From Paracoccaceae bacterium (lineage in GTDB: Bacteria > Pseudomonadota > Alphaproteobacteria > Rhodobacterales > Rhodobacteraceae): a DNA stretch of 64,000 nt. The position numbers and the translations under genes were made by a program. The stretch covers positions 1-64,000 of the forward strand of contig JAABTV010000012.1 of assembly GCA_011389685.1 (NCBI GenBank), given 5' to 3'. Under the pieces are notes generated by a model. It saw only the letters and a program-made list of their open reading frames with translations, searched no databases and had not been told where the DNA came from. Below are positions 53,543-63,383 of the stretch, one piece after another (the first letter of the stretch is position 1; each line of letters starts with the position of its first letter).

Positions 53543-54364
53543 TCAGTCATGGGCTACCCCCAGATAGGCGTCGATCACCGCCTGGTTGTTACGCACCTCG
53601 TCCGGGGTGCCATCCCCGATCTTCTTGCCGTAATCCATGACCACGACCCGGTCGCTGAGATCCATGACCACGCCCATGTCATGCTCGATCAGGGCAATCG
53701 TGGTCCCGAACTCGTCATTCACGTCGAGGATAAAACGGCTCATGTCCTCTTTCTCCTCCACGTTCATCCCCGCCATCGGCTCATCGAGAAGCAAGAGCGA
53801 AGGCTGCGCGACCAGCGCACGGGCCAGCTCGACCCGCTTTTTCAGGCCATAAGGAAGCCGCGAAACCGGCGTCTTCCTGATGTGCTGGATTTCGAGAAAG
53901 TCGATGATCTTTTCCGCGACCTCGCGGTTCTCGATTTCCTCCTGTTCGGCCTTGCCCTTCCAGATCGCCTGCGACAGCAACCCTGTCGTCATGTGGTTGA
54001 GGCGTCCGGTCATCACGTTGTCCAGAACGCTCATCCCTTCAAACAGGGCGATATTCTGAAACGTCCGGGCGATCCCCTGCCGGGCCACCTCGAACGGGCG
54101 CATCTGCGGCCGCACCGAACCCTTGTACCAGACCTCGCCCTCCTGCGGGATGTAAAAGCCCGATACCACGTTCAGCATCGACGACTTTCCGGCCCCGTTC
54201 GGTCCAATGATCGCGCGGATCTCGCCTTCTCGAATATCAAAGCTGATATCGGTGATCGCTTTCACACCACCAAATCGCAAGCTGATATTGCGCATCTCCA
54301 TCAGCACGCCGCCGATCGTCCGGCCATCCGGAGTGACATGGGTTTCCTGATCCATCACGCTCAT
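53543..54364 (-). CDS. ABC transporter ATPase, LivG-like
   Basis: 273 residues. Walker A GPNGAGKSS (about 55-63), signature region RLPYGLKKRVELARALV, Walker B LLLLDEPMAGMN (about 179-190), switch His in ALIEHDMGVVMDLSD. The ATG overlaps the stop of the upstream ligase by four bases (ATGA). Works with the LivF-like ATPase. Confidence 0.93.
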   Translation of the reverse strand: MSVMDQETHVTPDGRTIGGVLMEMRNISLRFGGVKAITDISFDIREGEIRAIIGPNGAGKSSMLNVVSGFYIPQEGEVWYKGSVRPQMRPFEVARQGIARTFQNIALFEGMSVLDNVMTGRLNHMTTGLLSQAIWKGKAEQEEIENREVAEKIIDFLEIQHIRKTPVSRLPYGLKKRVELARALVAQPSLLLLDEPMAGMNVEEKEDMSRFILDVNDEFGTTIALIEHDMGVVMDLSDRVVVMDYGKKIGDGTPDEVRNNQAVIDAYLGVAHD

Positions 54365-56523
54365 TCTGCTGCCGCCTTCTGAGGCTCGACCGGCACCACC
54401 TTGGCGTCGCGAATCTCAAGCGTCGCCTTGATCGTGCCCTTGCGTCCATCTTCGTAAGTGACCTCGGTCACGGTCGAGACCGTTTCGGACCCGTCATAAA
54501 GAGCCTCGACGATGTCATTGAACTTGTCGGCCACAAAGGCGCGGCGGACCTTGCGGGTGCGGGTCATCTCGCCATCATCCGCATCAAGTTCCTTGTGAAG
54601 CACGACAAAGCGGTGGATCTGGCAACCCGACAACATCGGGTCTTCTGCCACGGAGCGGTTCACCGCCTCGACATGTTCCTGGATGGTCGCCAGAACCCGC
54701 GGATGACCGGCCAGCTCCTGATAGGAGCTGTAGCCGATATTGTTGCGCTCGGCCCAGTTGCCCACTGCCGAGAGATCAATATTGATAAATGCAACACAAT
54801 AGTCATGGCCATTTCCGAACAGCACCGCTTCAAGGATATCGGGATAGAATTTCAACTTGTTCTCGACATATTTGGGCGCAAACATCGCTCCACCGGCCAT
54901 CTTGCCGACATCCTTGGCCCGATCGATGATCCGCAAATGGCCTGTGCCTTCCTCGAAGAAACCCGCATCGCCGGTATCGACCCAGCCATCGGCATCCTTG
55001 GTGTCGGCCGTCGACTCGGGGTTCTTGTAATATTCGACAAACGTGCCCGGGCTGCGATAGAGAATCCTGCCCTCTTCGGTGATCTTGATCTCGACCTCCG
55101 GCGCTGGCACGCCCACGGTATCCGCCCGAACCTCGCCATCCGGCTGCACCGTGATGAACACGGATGCTTCGGTTTGACCGTAAAGCTGTTTCAGGTTGAT
55201 GCCGAGCGAACGGTAGAAGTCGAAAATCTCGGGCCCGATCGCCTCGCCCGCCGTGTAGCCTACCCGGACGCGCGACAATCCCAGCGTGTTCTTGAGCGGC
55301 CCGTAGACCAGAACCTCGCCCATGCGGTACTTGAAATAGCTGCGCAGGGGTTCTGGATAGAGGTACAGTCCCAGCGGATCTGTAGCCTTGAAATGCTCGC
55401 GCGTATTGATCGGGTGACGCAGCTTCACAAAGAACAGCCGAATCGCGTTCTCGATCAACGTTTCGAGGGCAAATCCGACCCCCATGGAGAATTTCCATGC
55501 TTGCTTGACCCGTCGCTTGAGATCGGGTTTGGCCAGGCTGCGTTTGGGCATCCCGTATTTCTCGCCTGCACCGCTGCGGGCGAAATCCATGAAATGATGA
55601 AACAGCGCGTATTTGAGAGCTCCGGCATCCTCCATACGGATCATCACGTTGGTCAATTGAGTCTCGAAAACGCGTGGTGGTGCAAAATAGTAAGTCGGCC
55701 CGATCTCGCGCAGATCGGTCATCATGGTTTCGGGGCTCTCGGGGCAGTTGACGCAGAAGCCCGTCCAGTAGGCCTGCCCGATCGAGAAGATGAAATCGCC
55801 CACCCATGCCATCGGCAGATAGGCCAGGACCTCATCGCCGGGGCCGAGATGGTCGAACTCGCTCGCATTCTGTGCACTGCGGATGATGTTGCGGTTTGAC
55901 AGAACCACGCCCTTGGGCTTGCCGGTCGTGCCCGAGGTATACAACATGACGCACTGGTCATCGAATGTCGGCTTTTCGCGCCTGTCCTTCAGCTCCTGAA
56001 TGAATTCGTCACGGGCGGCACGCCCCTGTTCCTGCACCTTGGCGAACTCGTGAAGCGCCTTGTGGTCGTATTTGCGCAGACCGCGCGGGTCGACATAGAT
56101 CATGTGCTCGAACTGATGCAGACGTTCCTGCACCTCGATCACCTTGTCGACCTGTTCCTGGTCATCAACAACGGCAAAACGCGCGCCGCAATGTTCCAGA
56201 ACATAAGCCATCTCTTCGGCCGCACTGTCCTGATAGAGCGGCACCGGGATCGCGCCAACCGATTGCGCGGCCACCATCGACCAATAGAAATGCGGCCGGT
56301 TGCGCCCGATAATGGCGATGAAATCGCCTTCGTTGACGCCCAGATTGATCAGCCCCAGCGCCAGCGCCTCGACCTCTTTTTCGGCCTCGGCCCACGTCCA
56401 GCACTGCCAGATGCCGAATTGCTTTTCGCGATAAGCAGCCTTTGAGCCGAATTCCCGCGCATTTCGCTGCAATAACGCCGGAATGGACACCAGTCCACCG
56501 ACCGCCTGAGACGGATTGCCCAA
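54361..56523 (-). CDS. AMP-binding long-chain acyl-CoA ligase-like protein
   Basis: 720 residues, large FadD15/ACSBG-like class of adenylate-forming enzymes. The AMP motif YTSGTTGKPKGVV is near 195-207, a second motif LYGQTEASV near 440, and DGWVDTGDAGFF near 520. Start is TTG at 56523, supported by AGGGAGGA at eight bases; no ATG has such a site. First gene of the operon. Having a second, PaaK-type ligase at the other end suggests import of a carboxylate followed by CoA activation; the chain type is unknown. Confidence 0.87.
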   Translation of the reverse strand: MGNPSQAVGGLVSIPALLQRNAREFGSKAAYREKQFGIWQCWTWAEAEKEVEALALGLINLGVNEGDFIAIIGRNRPHFYWSMVAAQSVGAIPVPLYQDSAAEEMAYVLEHCGARFAVVDDQEQVDKVIEVQERLHQFEHMIYVDPRGLRKYDHKALHEFAKVQEQGRAARDEFIQELKDRREKPTFDDQCVMLYTSGTTGKPKGVVLSNRNIIRSAQNASEFDHLGPGDEVLAYLPMAWVGDFIFSIGQAYWTGFCVNCPESPETMMTDLREIGPTYYFAPPRVFETQLTNVMIRMEDAGALKYALFHHFMDFARSGAGEKYGMPKRSLAKPDLKRRVKQAWKFSMGVGFALETLIENAIRLFFVKLRHPINTREHFKATDPLGLYLYPEPLRSYFKYRMGEVLVYGPLKNTLGLSRVRVGYTAGEAIGPEIFDFYRSLGINLKQLYGQTEASVFITVQPDGEVRADTVGVPAPEVEIKITEEGRILYRSPGTFVEYYKNPESTADTKDADGWVDTGDAGFFEEGTGHLRIIDRAKDVGKMAGGAMFAPKYVENKLKFYPDILEAVLFGNGHDYCVAFINIDLSAVGNWAERNNIGYSSYQELAGHPRVLATIQEHVEAVNRSVAEDPMLSGCQIHRFVVLHKELDADDGEMTRTRKVRRAFVADKFNDIVEALYDGSETVSTVTEVTYEDGRKGTIKATLEIRDAKVVPVEPQKAAAE

Positions 56524-56756
56524 GTCGTATCCTCCCTTAGCCCGCTTCCTCCATCGGGCCCCCCATTTGCCTCAGGGGGATGATTCTCCCGTGTCATAGG
56601 GTGTGGCACTGACCCTCGACGTCAAGTCTTTCTCCAAGTTTGCCGGAATCTTACGAATTGTAACAAGGCGCGGATTGCGACACATCGTCCCGATAGTCCG
56701 CCCTGTCCCCTTTCCCAACGCCATCGCTTGCGCTACCTCCCATGGCAGGAGGAGCC
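56524..56756. other. Divergent regulatory region of the ligase/ABC operon and the two-component genes
   Basis: A 233-base gap between the divergent starts of the AMP ligase and the sensor kinase. It carries the two ribosome-binding sites (AGGGAGGA and AGGAGGAG) at its edges and is relatively AT-rich near 56625-56670, where promoters are expected. No clear inverted repeat or regulator box was recognised. Confidence 0.45.
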
Positions 56757-58664
56757 ATGGCACAGATCAGCACAGACACACATGCCATGATGATGGCCGG
56801 GCTGAACCTTATCCAGCAGGCCCTGTCGATCTACGACTCCGATTTGCGTCTTGTCATCTCGAACCGGATGTTCCGGGACATGTTCGGGCTGCCCGAGGCG
56901 CTCGTCACACCCGGCGCGCATTTCGAGGATACGATCCGCTATCTGGCCACCAGCGGCGAATATGGTCCGATTGAAGATATCGAGAGTTTCGTGACCATCC
57001 GTGTCGAACAGGCCCGGGCCTTCGTGCCGCATTACATGGAGCGTCCCCGCGCCAATGGCCGCATGATTTCGGTCGAGGGCTCCCCCCTGCCGCAGGGTGG
57101 CTGGATCACGGTCTATACCGACATCACCGCTGCAAAGCGCGCCGAACAACTCCTGCGCACTCGCTCCGAAGAGCTCTCGGATCAACTCCTCTCCCATGCC
57201 GAGGAACTGTCGGCGGCCAACCGCGAACTGGCCGCCACGGTCACGGCGCTGGAAGAGGCCAAGCGCCAGATCACCGAGGCCGAGGCTCGGACCCGTCTCA
57301 CCACCGAGATGATGCCGGCCCATATCGCCCATGTCGGCACCGATCGGCGTTATACCTATTCCAACCGTCGGCTCAGCACCATCATGCCGGGCAGCCAGAC
57401 CAACATCGTCGGCAAACATGTCGCCGATGTTCTCGGGTCACAGCCCTGGTCGGTGATCGGCCCGCAGCTCGACCTCGCCTATGGCGGCCAACCGTCAGTT
57501 TTTGAATTCACCCACGAACCGTCATCGCGCCGGATTCGTGTCGCACTCACCCCCGATCCGATGTCTGGCGGTGTCTATATCCTGTCGATGGACATCACCG
57601 AAGAGACCCAGGCCCGCACTGCGCTGCAACAGACCCGGCGGCGGGAAATAGCGGCCCAACTCACCTCGGGCCTCGCTCATGACTTTTCGAACCTGCTGAC
57701 CATCATCCTTGGCATGCAGTCGCGGCTTCAGCGGATGGAACTGCCCGAAGCAGCCGGAGGGCTGATCGCCGCGACCCTTTCGGCCGCCCGCCGCGGCGGC
57801 ACGCTGCTCAACCGGATCGCCGACATCACCGGCGCGCGCGAGGTTCATCCCCGGCCCACCGACCTGCCGGCTTTTCTACGCGATATCGAGACACTGGCAG
57901 GTTCGACCCTGCCCCCGCAGATCAAGCTGGAAATCAACAACCTTATCGCGCACGAGGCACTGATCCTCGATGCCGGCATGTTGCAGGACAGCCTGCTCAA
58001 CCTCATTCTCAATGCCCGCGACGCCTGTAATGGACAGGGGCGGATCACACTCACCGCCCGCACGGTTCAGGATACATGGGCCGAGTTCACCGTCCGTGAC
58101 ACTGGCCCCGGGTTTTCGCCGCAGGCGCTCGAACACGGTTTCGAACCATTCTTCACCACCAAGGGCGGCGAAGGCTCGGGACTTGGTCTTGCCATGGTCT
58201 ATGACATGACGAAACTCGCCGGCGGGCGCGCGACCTTGGCAAATCGCGACGTCGGCGGGCAGGTTTCAATCCGCCTCCCGCTGCGCCCTGCCACCGCGCC
58301 CATCGCGCCCGGTCTCGTCCTTCTGGTCGAGGACAGCGCCGATCTGCGCGCCACCATCCGAGACATGCTGATCGGCGCGGGCCATACCGTGATCGAGGCC
58401 GCCAGCGCCGCCGAGGCACTTTCGCTGGCGACGCAGATACCAGACATTTCCCTGCTCCTCTCCGACATCACGCTCGAAGGTGACGACACAGGAATCGACC
58501 TGATCGACCGCTTACCCAAACCGCACCCACCTGCCTTTCTGATGACCTCGTTGCTCGCGACGCATCCGCTTCATCAAACGGCCTTGTCCCGCGCTCCGGT
58601 TCTGGCCAAACCCTTCAGCGCCGAACAATTGGCTGCCTTCCTCACAACGGAGTCCGCGCAATGA
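56757..58664 (+). CDS. Hybrid PAS sensor histidine kinase with C-terminal receiver
   Basis: 635 residues, no membrane helix, so cytoplasmic. Order: PAS_7-like domain (about 10-125), coiled coil (130-180), second PAS (185-285), HisKA with His308 in GLAHDFSNLL, HATPase with N box LNLILNARDA, DTGPGF and GSGLGL, and a receiver (about 518-630) with phospho-acceptor Asp570 (SDITLEGDD) and Lys618 (AKPF). ATG at 56757 follows AGGAGGAG. The stop overlaps the next ATG (ATGA). Placement suggests control of the divergent ligase/ABC operon. Confidence 0.9.
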   Translation: MAQISTDTHAMMMAGLNLIQQALSIYDSDLRLVISNRMFRDMFGLPEALVTPGAHFEDTIRYLATSGEYGPIEDIESFVTIRVEQARAFVPHYMERPRANGRMISVEGSPLPQGGWITVYTDITAAKRAEQLLRTRSEELSDQLLSHAEELSAANRELAATVTALEEAKRQITEAEARTRLTTEMMPAHIAHVGTDRRYTYSNRRLSTIMPGSQTNIVGKHVADVLGSQPWSVIGPQLDLAYGGQPSVFEFTHEPSSRRIRVALTPDPMSGGVYILSMDITEETQARTALQQTRRREIAAQLTSGLAHDFSNLLTIILGMQSRLQRMELPEAAGGLIAATLSAARRGGTLLNRIADITGAREVHPRPTDLPAFLRDIETLAGSTLPPQIKLEINNLIAHEALILDAGMLQDSLLNLILNARDACNGQGRITLTARTVQDTWAEFTVRDTGPGFSPQALEHGFEPFFTTKGGEGSGLGLAMVYDMTKLAGGRATLANRDVGGQVSIRLPLRPATAPIAPGLVLLVEDSADLRATIRDMLIGAGHTVIEAASAAEALSLATQIPDISLLLSDITLEGDDTGIDLIDRLPKPHPPAFLMTSLLATHPLHQTALSRAPVLAKPFSAEQLAAFLTTESAQ

Positions 58665-59365
58665 ACGATGCCCCGCTCGTTACCATACTCGATGACGAAC
58701 CGGCGATCCGCGCGATGCTTTCGGACGCGCTGGAGGAGGCGGGCTTTCGCACCATGGGGTTTTCGCGCGCCACGGAATTCGAGGCCGCGCTGAAATCCAC
58801 CACGCCCGATGTCTGCCTGGTCGATCTCTCCCTGCCCGACCGCGACGGGCTTTCCCTTGTCCACCGTCTCGCACTGGAACAGGGGGCAACCGTGATCATC
58901 ATCTCGGGCCGCGCACAGGTCCAGGATCGCGTGACCGGCCTCGAACTGGGTGCGGATGATTATATCATCAAACCCTTCGACCCCGCCGAGGTCGTGGCCC
59001 GCATTCGCGCCCGCTTGCGCAAGCCGGGTTTCTCACCGCAGACCGGCGAAACCGCCCGTTTCAACGGCTGGACCGCGCATTTCGACCGCTATATGCTGAC
59101 CGACGAAACCGGGGCCGACACTCCCTTTTCGCACGCCGAGGGCGAAGTGCTGCGGCTGTTTCTCGAGCGGCCCAAACGGCTCATTTCCCGCGCCATGATG
59201 CAGGAAAGCCTCGGCGGTGCCGCCGGCGAGAGCTTCGACCGCGCGATGGATGTCCGGATCTCACGCCTGCGCACCAAGCTGCGCGAAGATCCCAAGAATC
59301 CCCGCCTGATCAAGACGATCTATGGCGCGGGTTATATCTTTCTCGGAGAAGTCAATTGGTCCTGA
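58661..59365 (+). CDS. OmpR/PhoB-type response regulator
   Basis: 234 residues. Receiver domain (1-120) with acid pocket Asp11-Asp12, phospho-acceptor Asp55 (VDLSLPD) and Lys104 (IIKPFD). C-terminal winged helix (about 130-230) with DRAMDVRISRLRTKLREDP as the recognition region and YGAGYIFLGE wing. Translationally coupled to the hybrid kinase, its probable partner. Confidence 0.93.
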   Translation: MNDAPLVTILDDEPAIRAMLSDALEEAGFRTMGFSRATEFEAALKSTTPDVCLVDLSLPDRDGLSLVHRLALEQGATVIIISGRAQVQDRVTGLELGADDYIIKPFDPAEVVARIRARLRKPGFSPQTGETARFNGWTAHFDRYMLTDETGADTPFSHAEGEVLRLFLERPKRLISRAMMQESLGGAAGESFDRAMDVRISRLRTKLREDPKNPRLIKTIYGAGYIFLGEVNWS

Positions 59366-59400
59366 CCGGACGCGGGCACCTTGTGTCTGACCAGCAGACA

Positions 59401-60603
59401 TCAACCCTGCAGCCGTTCCACCGCCCCGGCCAGAACCTTGAGACCCGCCACCAGATCACGCTCGTCCGTATCCTCTTCAAAGGCATGGCTGATCCCGTTG
59501 ATCGAAGGAACGAACACCATCGCCGCCGGCAGATTCACCGCCACGTTGGTCGCATCATGCAGCGCGCCCGAAGGCATCCGCCGCCACCGTCCCGGCGCGA
59601 CATCTTCTGCGGCCCGTTCCAGCGCGGCGCGCAAATGCACATCCATGTCCACCGGTTCGAGCCCCAGCATCGGCCCGAAACTCAACTCCAGGCCGCGATC
59701 TTCTGCAACCTCCTGCGCCGTCTCGCGAATGATCTCTTCCATCCGCGCCAGCCGCCCGGCATCGCCATCGCGCCACTGCATCGAAAACACCGCCCGACCT
59801 GGCACGATCGAATGTGCATCGGGGCGCAGGCCGACATGACCGATGGTCCAGACGGTCGCGGGGGTCATCACGTCCTGAAACCGCGCGTTGATCCGCGCAT
59901 TGAAATCGGCCAGACCCTGAAACGCATCGTGGCGGCGATGCATCGGGGTCGTCCCGGCATGGTTCTGTTCGCCCTCGAAGGTAATACGCATATCGCGGAT
60001 CCCCACGATACTCTCGACCACGCCAATGGCCTCGCCCGCCTCGTAAAGCCACGGCCCCTGTTCGATATGCATCTCGATGAAACCGCTGAATTGCGATGGA
60101 TCGACGAAATCACCGGCCAGATGCGCCATTCCGGCCCGGGCTTGCGCGAAGGTCACCCCCTCCCGGTCCGTCAATTCATCCGCCGCCTCAAGCGAGAGCT
60201 TGCCCGACCAGACCGTGCTGCCCGTGGTTACACCGAACCGCCCTTCCTCGTCCTGAAACGACACGACGGATACCGGCGGCCCCCCCGATTCCAGCGAGGC
60301 CCGGGCCACTTCAAGCGCCGCCATGATGCCCAGGGCCCCATCGAGCCATCCGCCCTCGGGCTGGCTGTCCGAATGCGAACCCATCAGCAGGGATTTTTCC
60401 CCTGCCAGCCCGAACAGGCTTCCGACCGGGTCGTAATGCGACGCCAAGCCCGCTGCCTCCATCCGCCCGGCCAGCCATTGCCGCGCTTCGATATCGGCTT
60501 TGGAATAGGCCGGTCGCACCACCCCCTTGCCAACGCCGGACGCGCCGAAGCGGCGCAATTCGTGCAATTCGGTCAGGAATCGTTCGGGATTGACGGGAAT
60601 CAT
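59401..60603 (-). CDS. M20-family Zn-dependent amidohydrolase (N-carbamoyl-amino-acid hydrolase/allantoate amidohydrolase type)
   Basis: 400 residues. Dinuclear metal site: [20 protein letters not shown] (His and bridging Asp, about 79-98), [15 protein letters not shown] (Glu pair, about 116-130), EMHIEQGP (His) and NHAGTTPM in the dimerisation domain. The family hydrolyses N-carbamoyl amino acids, ureidoglycolate or allantoate. ATG at 60603 follows GGAGGAG. Downstream of, but separated by 117 bases from, the amine oxidase gene; may be co-transcribed. Confidence 0.88.
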   Translation of the reverse strand: MIPVNPERFLTELHELRRFGASGVGKGVVRPAYSKADIEARQWLAGRMEAAGLASHYDPVGSLFGLAGEKSLLMGSHSDSQPEGGWLDGALGIMAALEVARASLESGGPPVSVVSFQDEEGRFGVTTGSTVWSGKLSLEAADELTDREGVTFAQARAGMAHLAGDFVDPSQFSGFIEMHIEQGPWLYEAGEAIGVVESIVGIRDMRITFEGEQNHAGTTPMHRRHDAFQGLADFNARINARFQDVMTPATVWTIGHVGLRPDAHSIVPGRAVFSMQWRDGDAGRLARMEEIIRETAQEVAEDRGLELSFGPMLGLEPVDMDVHLRAALERAAEDVAPGRWRRMPSGALHDATNVAVNLPAAMVFVPSINGISHAFEEDTDERDLVAGLKVLAGAVERLQG

Positions 60604-60659
60604 GAAGGTCTCCTCCTCTTGATCACTTCGAAATACGCCGCCGGGCGCGCAGGGTCAAT

Positions 60660-60671
60660 TTATCATGATAA
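60660..60671. promoter_or_regulatory. 12-bp palindrome upstream of the amidohydrolase gene
   Basis: TTATCATGATAA (60660-60671) is a perfect palindrome in an AT-rich island, 57 bases upstream of the hydrolase start and 50 bases downstream of the oxidase stop. A candidate operator for an unidentified dimeric regulator. Confidence 0.35.
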
Positions 60672-60720
60672 TTTTCGACTCCTCGCAAACCGAAATCTCT
60701 TTACCATCGAGCCTGACCAC

Positions 60721-62025
60721 TCAGACCCCCAGCCGGTCGCGCGTCGCATACCATATCATCGCCAAGGTCAGCAGCGGCGCGCGCAACGTCGCGCCACCCG
60801 GGAAAGGCCGCGTGGGAATGCGTGACAAGACGTCGAAGCCGTCGCTTTCACCTTCGATCGCACGGGCCATGATCTGCCCGGCCTGCGTCGCACTACCCAC
60901 ACCATGTCCGGAGTAACCGGAGGCAGACAGCACATTCGGGGCCACCCGCGCGACATAGGGCAGCCGCCGCATGGTGATCGCCAATGTCCCACCCCATGTG
61001 TAATCGAACGGAATATCCGCCAGATGCGGAAAGATCTCGATCATGGGCCTGCGCACGGTCCGGTCGATGTCGGGAAAGTGGTAGCCATAGCTTTCGCCGC
61101 CGCCAAAGAGCAACCGCTTGTCAGGACTGAGGCGAAAATAGTTGACCACAAATTTCGAATCCGCCACCGCCACGTCGCGGGCAAGCACCTGTGCGGCCTC
61201 GTCCCCCAAGGGCGGCGTCGCGGCGATGAAATTGTTGATCGGCATCACCCGCGCCGCAACCTTGCGGTTCAGCCCGCCGAGATAACCATTGGCAGCCAAG
61301 ATGACATGCTCCGCCTGCACCTTGCCCGCATCCGTTCGGATGATGACCGGGCTCTGACCCTCCTCGACCTGCTGCACGCAGGTGCCTTCGTGAATGCGCA
61401 CACCCGCCGCTGCCGCTGCCCTTGCCAGGCCCAACGCGAAATTCAACGGGTGCAGATGCGCCGCCCCCATATCCAGCGCCCCGCCGACATATTTCGGCGA
61501 GGGGCAAACCGCCTGCATTCCCTCCCGGTCCAGCGCCTCAATCTGCCCGTATCCATATCGGTCCTGCAGATGCGCGACATAGGCGCGTTCGTGTTCCGCT
61601 TCACGCGCAGTGAACGCCGCATGCGCGACGCCCGGCTTCAAATCACAGTCGATCCCATGCTCAGCCACCAACTCCTTGACCAGAGCCTTGGCATCCTCGG
61701 CCAGGCCCCACAACTCGCGCGCGTCTTCTGGCCCCACCAGCTTTTCCAGCGTGACCTGGTCCACCCGTTGGCCGGATCCCAACTGCCCGCCATTGCGCCC
61801 CGACGCGCCGAACCCCACCCGATGCGCCTCGAGCAGCACAACATCCCGCCCTGCCTTGGCCAGATGCAGCGCCGCCGACAGACCGGTGAATCCTCCGCCG
61901 ACGATGCAGACATCGGCCCGCGTTTCCCTCACAAGCGCGGGAAACGGATCGAGCGAATGCGCTGTCGCGGCATACCAGCTTTGCGGATACTCTCCACGCC
62001 GGTCATTGGAAAACAACAGGTTCAT
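60721..62025 (-). CDS. FAD-dependent amine oxidase, gamma-glutamylputrescine oxidase-like
   Basis: 434 residues of the DAO superfamily. FAD fold VCIVGGGFTGLSAALHLAKAG (about 39-59) and VGFGASGRNGGQLGSGQR (about 70-87), the latter typical of PuuB/OrdL-type enzymes, which oxidise glutamylated amines to aldehydes. The ATG overlaps the stop of the glutamine-synthetase-like gene by four bases, tying them in one operon. Substrate (putrescine or another amine) not fixed. Confidence 0.88.
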   Translation of the reverse strand: MNLLFSNDRRGEYPQSWYAATAHSLDPFPALVRETRADVCIVGGGFTGLSAALHLAKAGRDVVLLEAHRVGFGASGRNGGQLGSGQRVDQVTLEKLVGPEDARELWGLAEDAKALVKELVAEHGIDCDLKPGVAHAAFTAREAEHERAYVAHLQDRYGYGQIEALDREGMQAVCPSPKYVGGALDMGAAHLHPLNFALGLARAAAAAGVRIHEGTCVQQVEEGQSPVIIRTDAGKVQAEHVILAANGYLGGLNRKVAARVMPINNFIAATPPLGDEAAQVLARDVAVADSKFVVNYFRLSPDKRLLFGGGESYGYHFPDIDRTVRRPMIEIFPHLADIPFDYTWGGTLAITMRRLPYVARVAPNVLSASGYSGHGVGSATQAGQIMARAIEGESDGFDVLSRIPTRPFPGGATLRAPLLTLAMIWYATRDRLGV

Positions 62026-63383
62026 ACGTTCAACAACAGATGTTCGCGTTCCCATGGCGAAATGACCTGAAGGAACTCCTCGTATTCAGTGCGTTTGACG
62101 ATGGAATAGACCCGTGCGAATTCAGGCCCCAGAACCTCGTGCAGCTTTTTCGCCGCATCGAAGATATCAAGGGCCGCTCCCATCTCGCTGGGGATGTCCT
62201 CTTCTCCTTCATAGGCGTCGCCCTTGAACTGCTTGTCGGGGCGTTCCTCCTCAAGCAGGCCGAGATAGCCGCAAGCCAGACTCGCCGCGATACCGAGATA
62301 AGGATTGCAATCCATCCCGGCGAGCCGGTTCTCGACCCGCCGCGATTCCGGCCCCGAAAGCGGCACGCGGATGCCTGTGGTGCGGTTATCGCGACCCCAT
62401 TCAAGGTTGATCGGGGCAGCGTGGTCACGCACGTAGCGTCGAAAGGAATTCACATAGGGCGCTATCATCGCGATGGCAGAGGGAAGATGCCTCTGCATCC
62501 CGGCGATGAAATGGAAAAACGCATCGGTTTCCCCGCCCTGAGGGCCGGCAAAGATGTTCTTCCCGGTTTCGATATCGAGCACCGAGTGATGAATATGCAT
62601 GGCGCTGCCCGGCTCGTCAGCAATGGGCTTGGCCATGAAAGTCGCATAGCAGTTGTGACGCATGGCCGCTTCGCGAATGAGGCGTTTGAAATAGAACACC
62701 TCATCGGCGAGCTTGATCGGGTTGCCATGGCGCAGGTTGATTTCAAGCTGCCCTGCACCACCTTCCTGAGTGATCCCGTCAATTTCAAAGCCTTGTGCCT
62801 CGGCAAAGTCATAGATGTCGTCGATCACAGGGCCGAACTCGTCCACAGCGGTCATGGAATAAGCCTGCCGCGCGGCGGCCGGGCGGCCCGACCGACCCAT
62901 CATCGGTTCGATCGCCTTGGCTGGATCGAGATTGCGGGCTACGAGGTAGAATTCCATCTCGGGCGCAACGACCGGTTTCCACCCCTTTTCGTGGTAAAGA
63001 TCAACAACCCGCCTGAGTATGTTGCGCGGGGAGTATGGGATCGGAGTGTTCTTGCGGTCGTAGGCGTCATGGATGACCTGAAGCGTCCAGTCGCCAGTCC
63101 ATGGCGCGGCGGTGGCGGTGGTCATGTCAGGTTTGAGGATCATGTCGCGCTCGATAAAACCCTCGTCCCCTGCGGCTTCCCCCCAACCCCCTGTAATTGT
63201 TTGATAAAATATGGAATCAGGCAGATGAAAATAGGTCTGGCGCGCGAATTTCGACGCCGGGACCGCTTTGCCGCGGGCGATTCCGGGCAGGTCGGAAATG
63301 ATGCATTCCACCTCGTCGAGCCGGCGTCCTTCGAGGAAATCCTGCGCGGCCCGCGGCAGGGTCTTGATCCAGTCGGCGGTCAT
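62022..63383 (-). CDS. Glutamine synthetase-like gamma-glutamyl-amine ligase (PuuA-like)
   Basis: 453 residues. Type-III-like member of the glutamine synthetase family, with EMEFYLVARNLDP (metal Glu), EGGAGQLEINLRHGNP (about 215-230), and GSAMHIHHSV (ATP/metal His). The context with an amine oxidase and a class I glutamine amidotransferase fits gamma-glutamylation of a polyamine or ethanolamine rather than ammonia assimilation. Coupled by four-base overlaps to genes on both sides. Confidence 0.88.
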   Translation of the reverse strand: MTADWIKTLPRAAQDFLEGRRLDEVECIISDLPGIARGKAVPASKFARQTYFHLPDSIFYQTITGGWGEAAGDEGFIERDMILKPDMTTATAAPWTGDWTLQVIHDAYDRKNTPIPYSPRNILRRVVDLYHEKGWKPVVAPEMEFYLVARNLDPAKAIEPMMGRSGRPAAARQAYSMTAVDEFGPVIDDIYDFAEAQGFEIDGITQEGGAGQLEINLRHGNPIKLADEVFYFKRLIREAAMRHNCYATFMAKPIADEPGSAMHIHHSVLDIETGKNIFAGPQGGETDAFFHFIAGMQRHLPSAIAMIAPYVNSFRRYVRDHAAPINLEWGRDNRTTGIRVPLSGPESRRVENRLAGMDCNPYLGIAASLACGYLGLLEEERPDKQFKGDAYEGEEDIPSEMGAALDIFDAAKKLHEVLGPEFARVYSIVKRTEYEEFLQVISPWEREHLLLNV

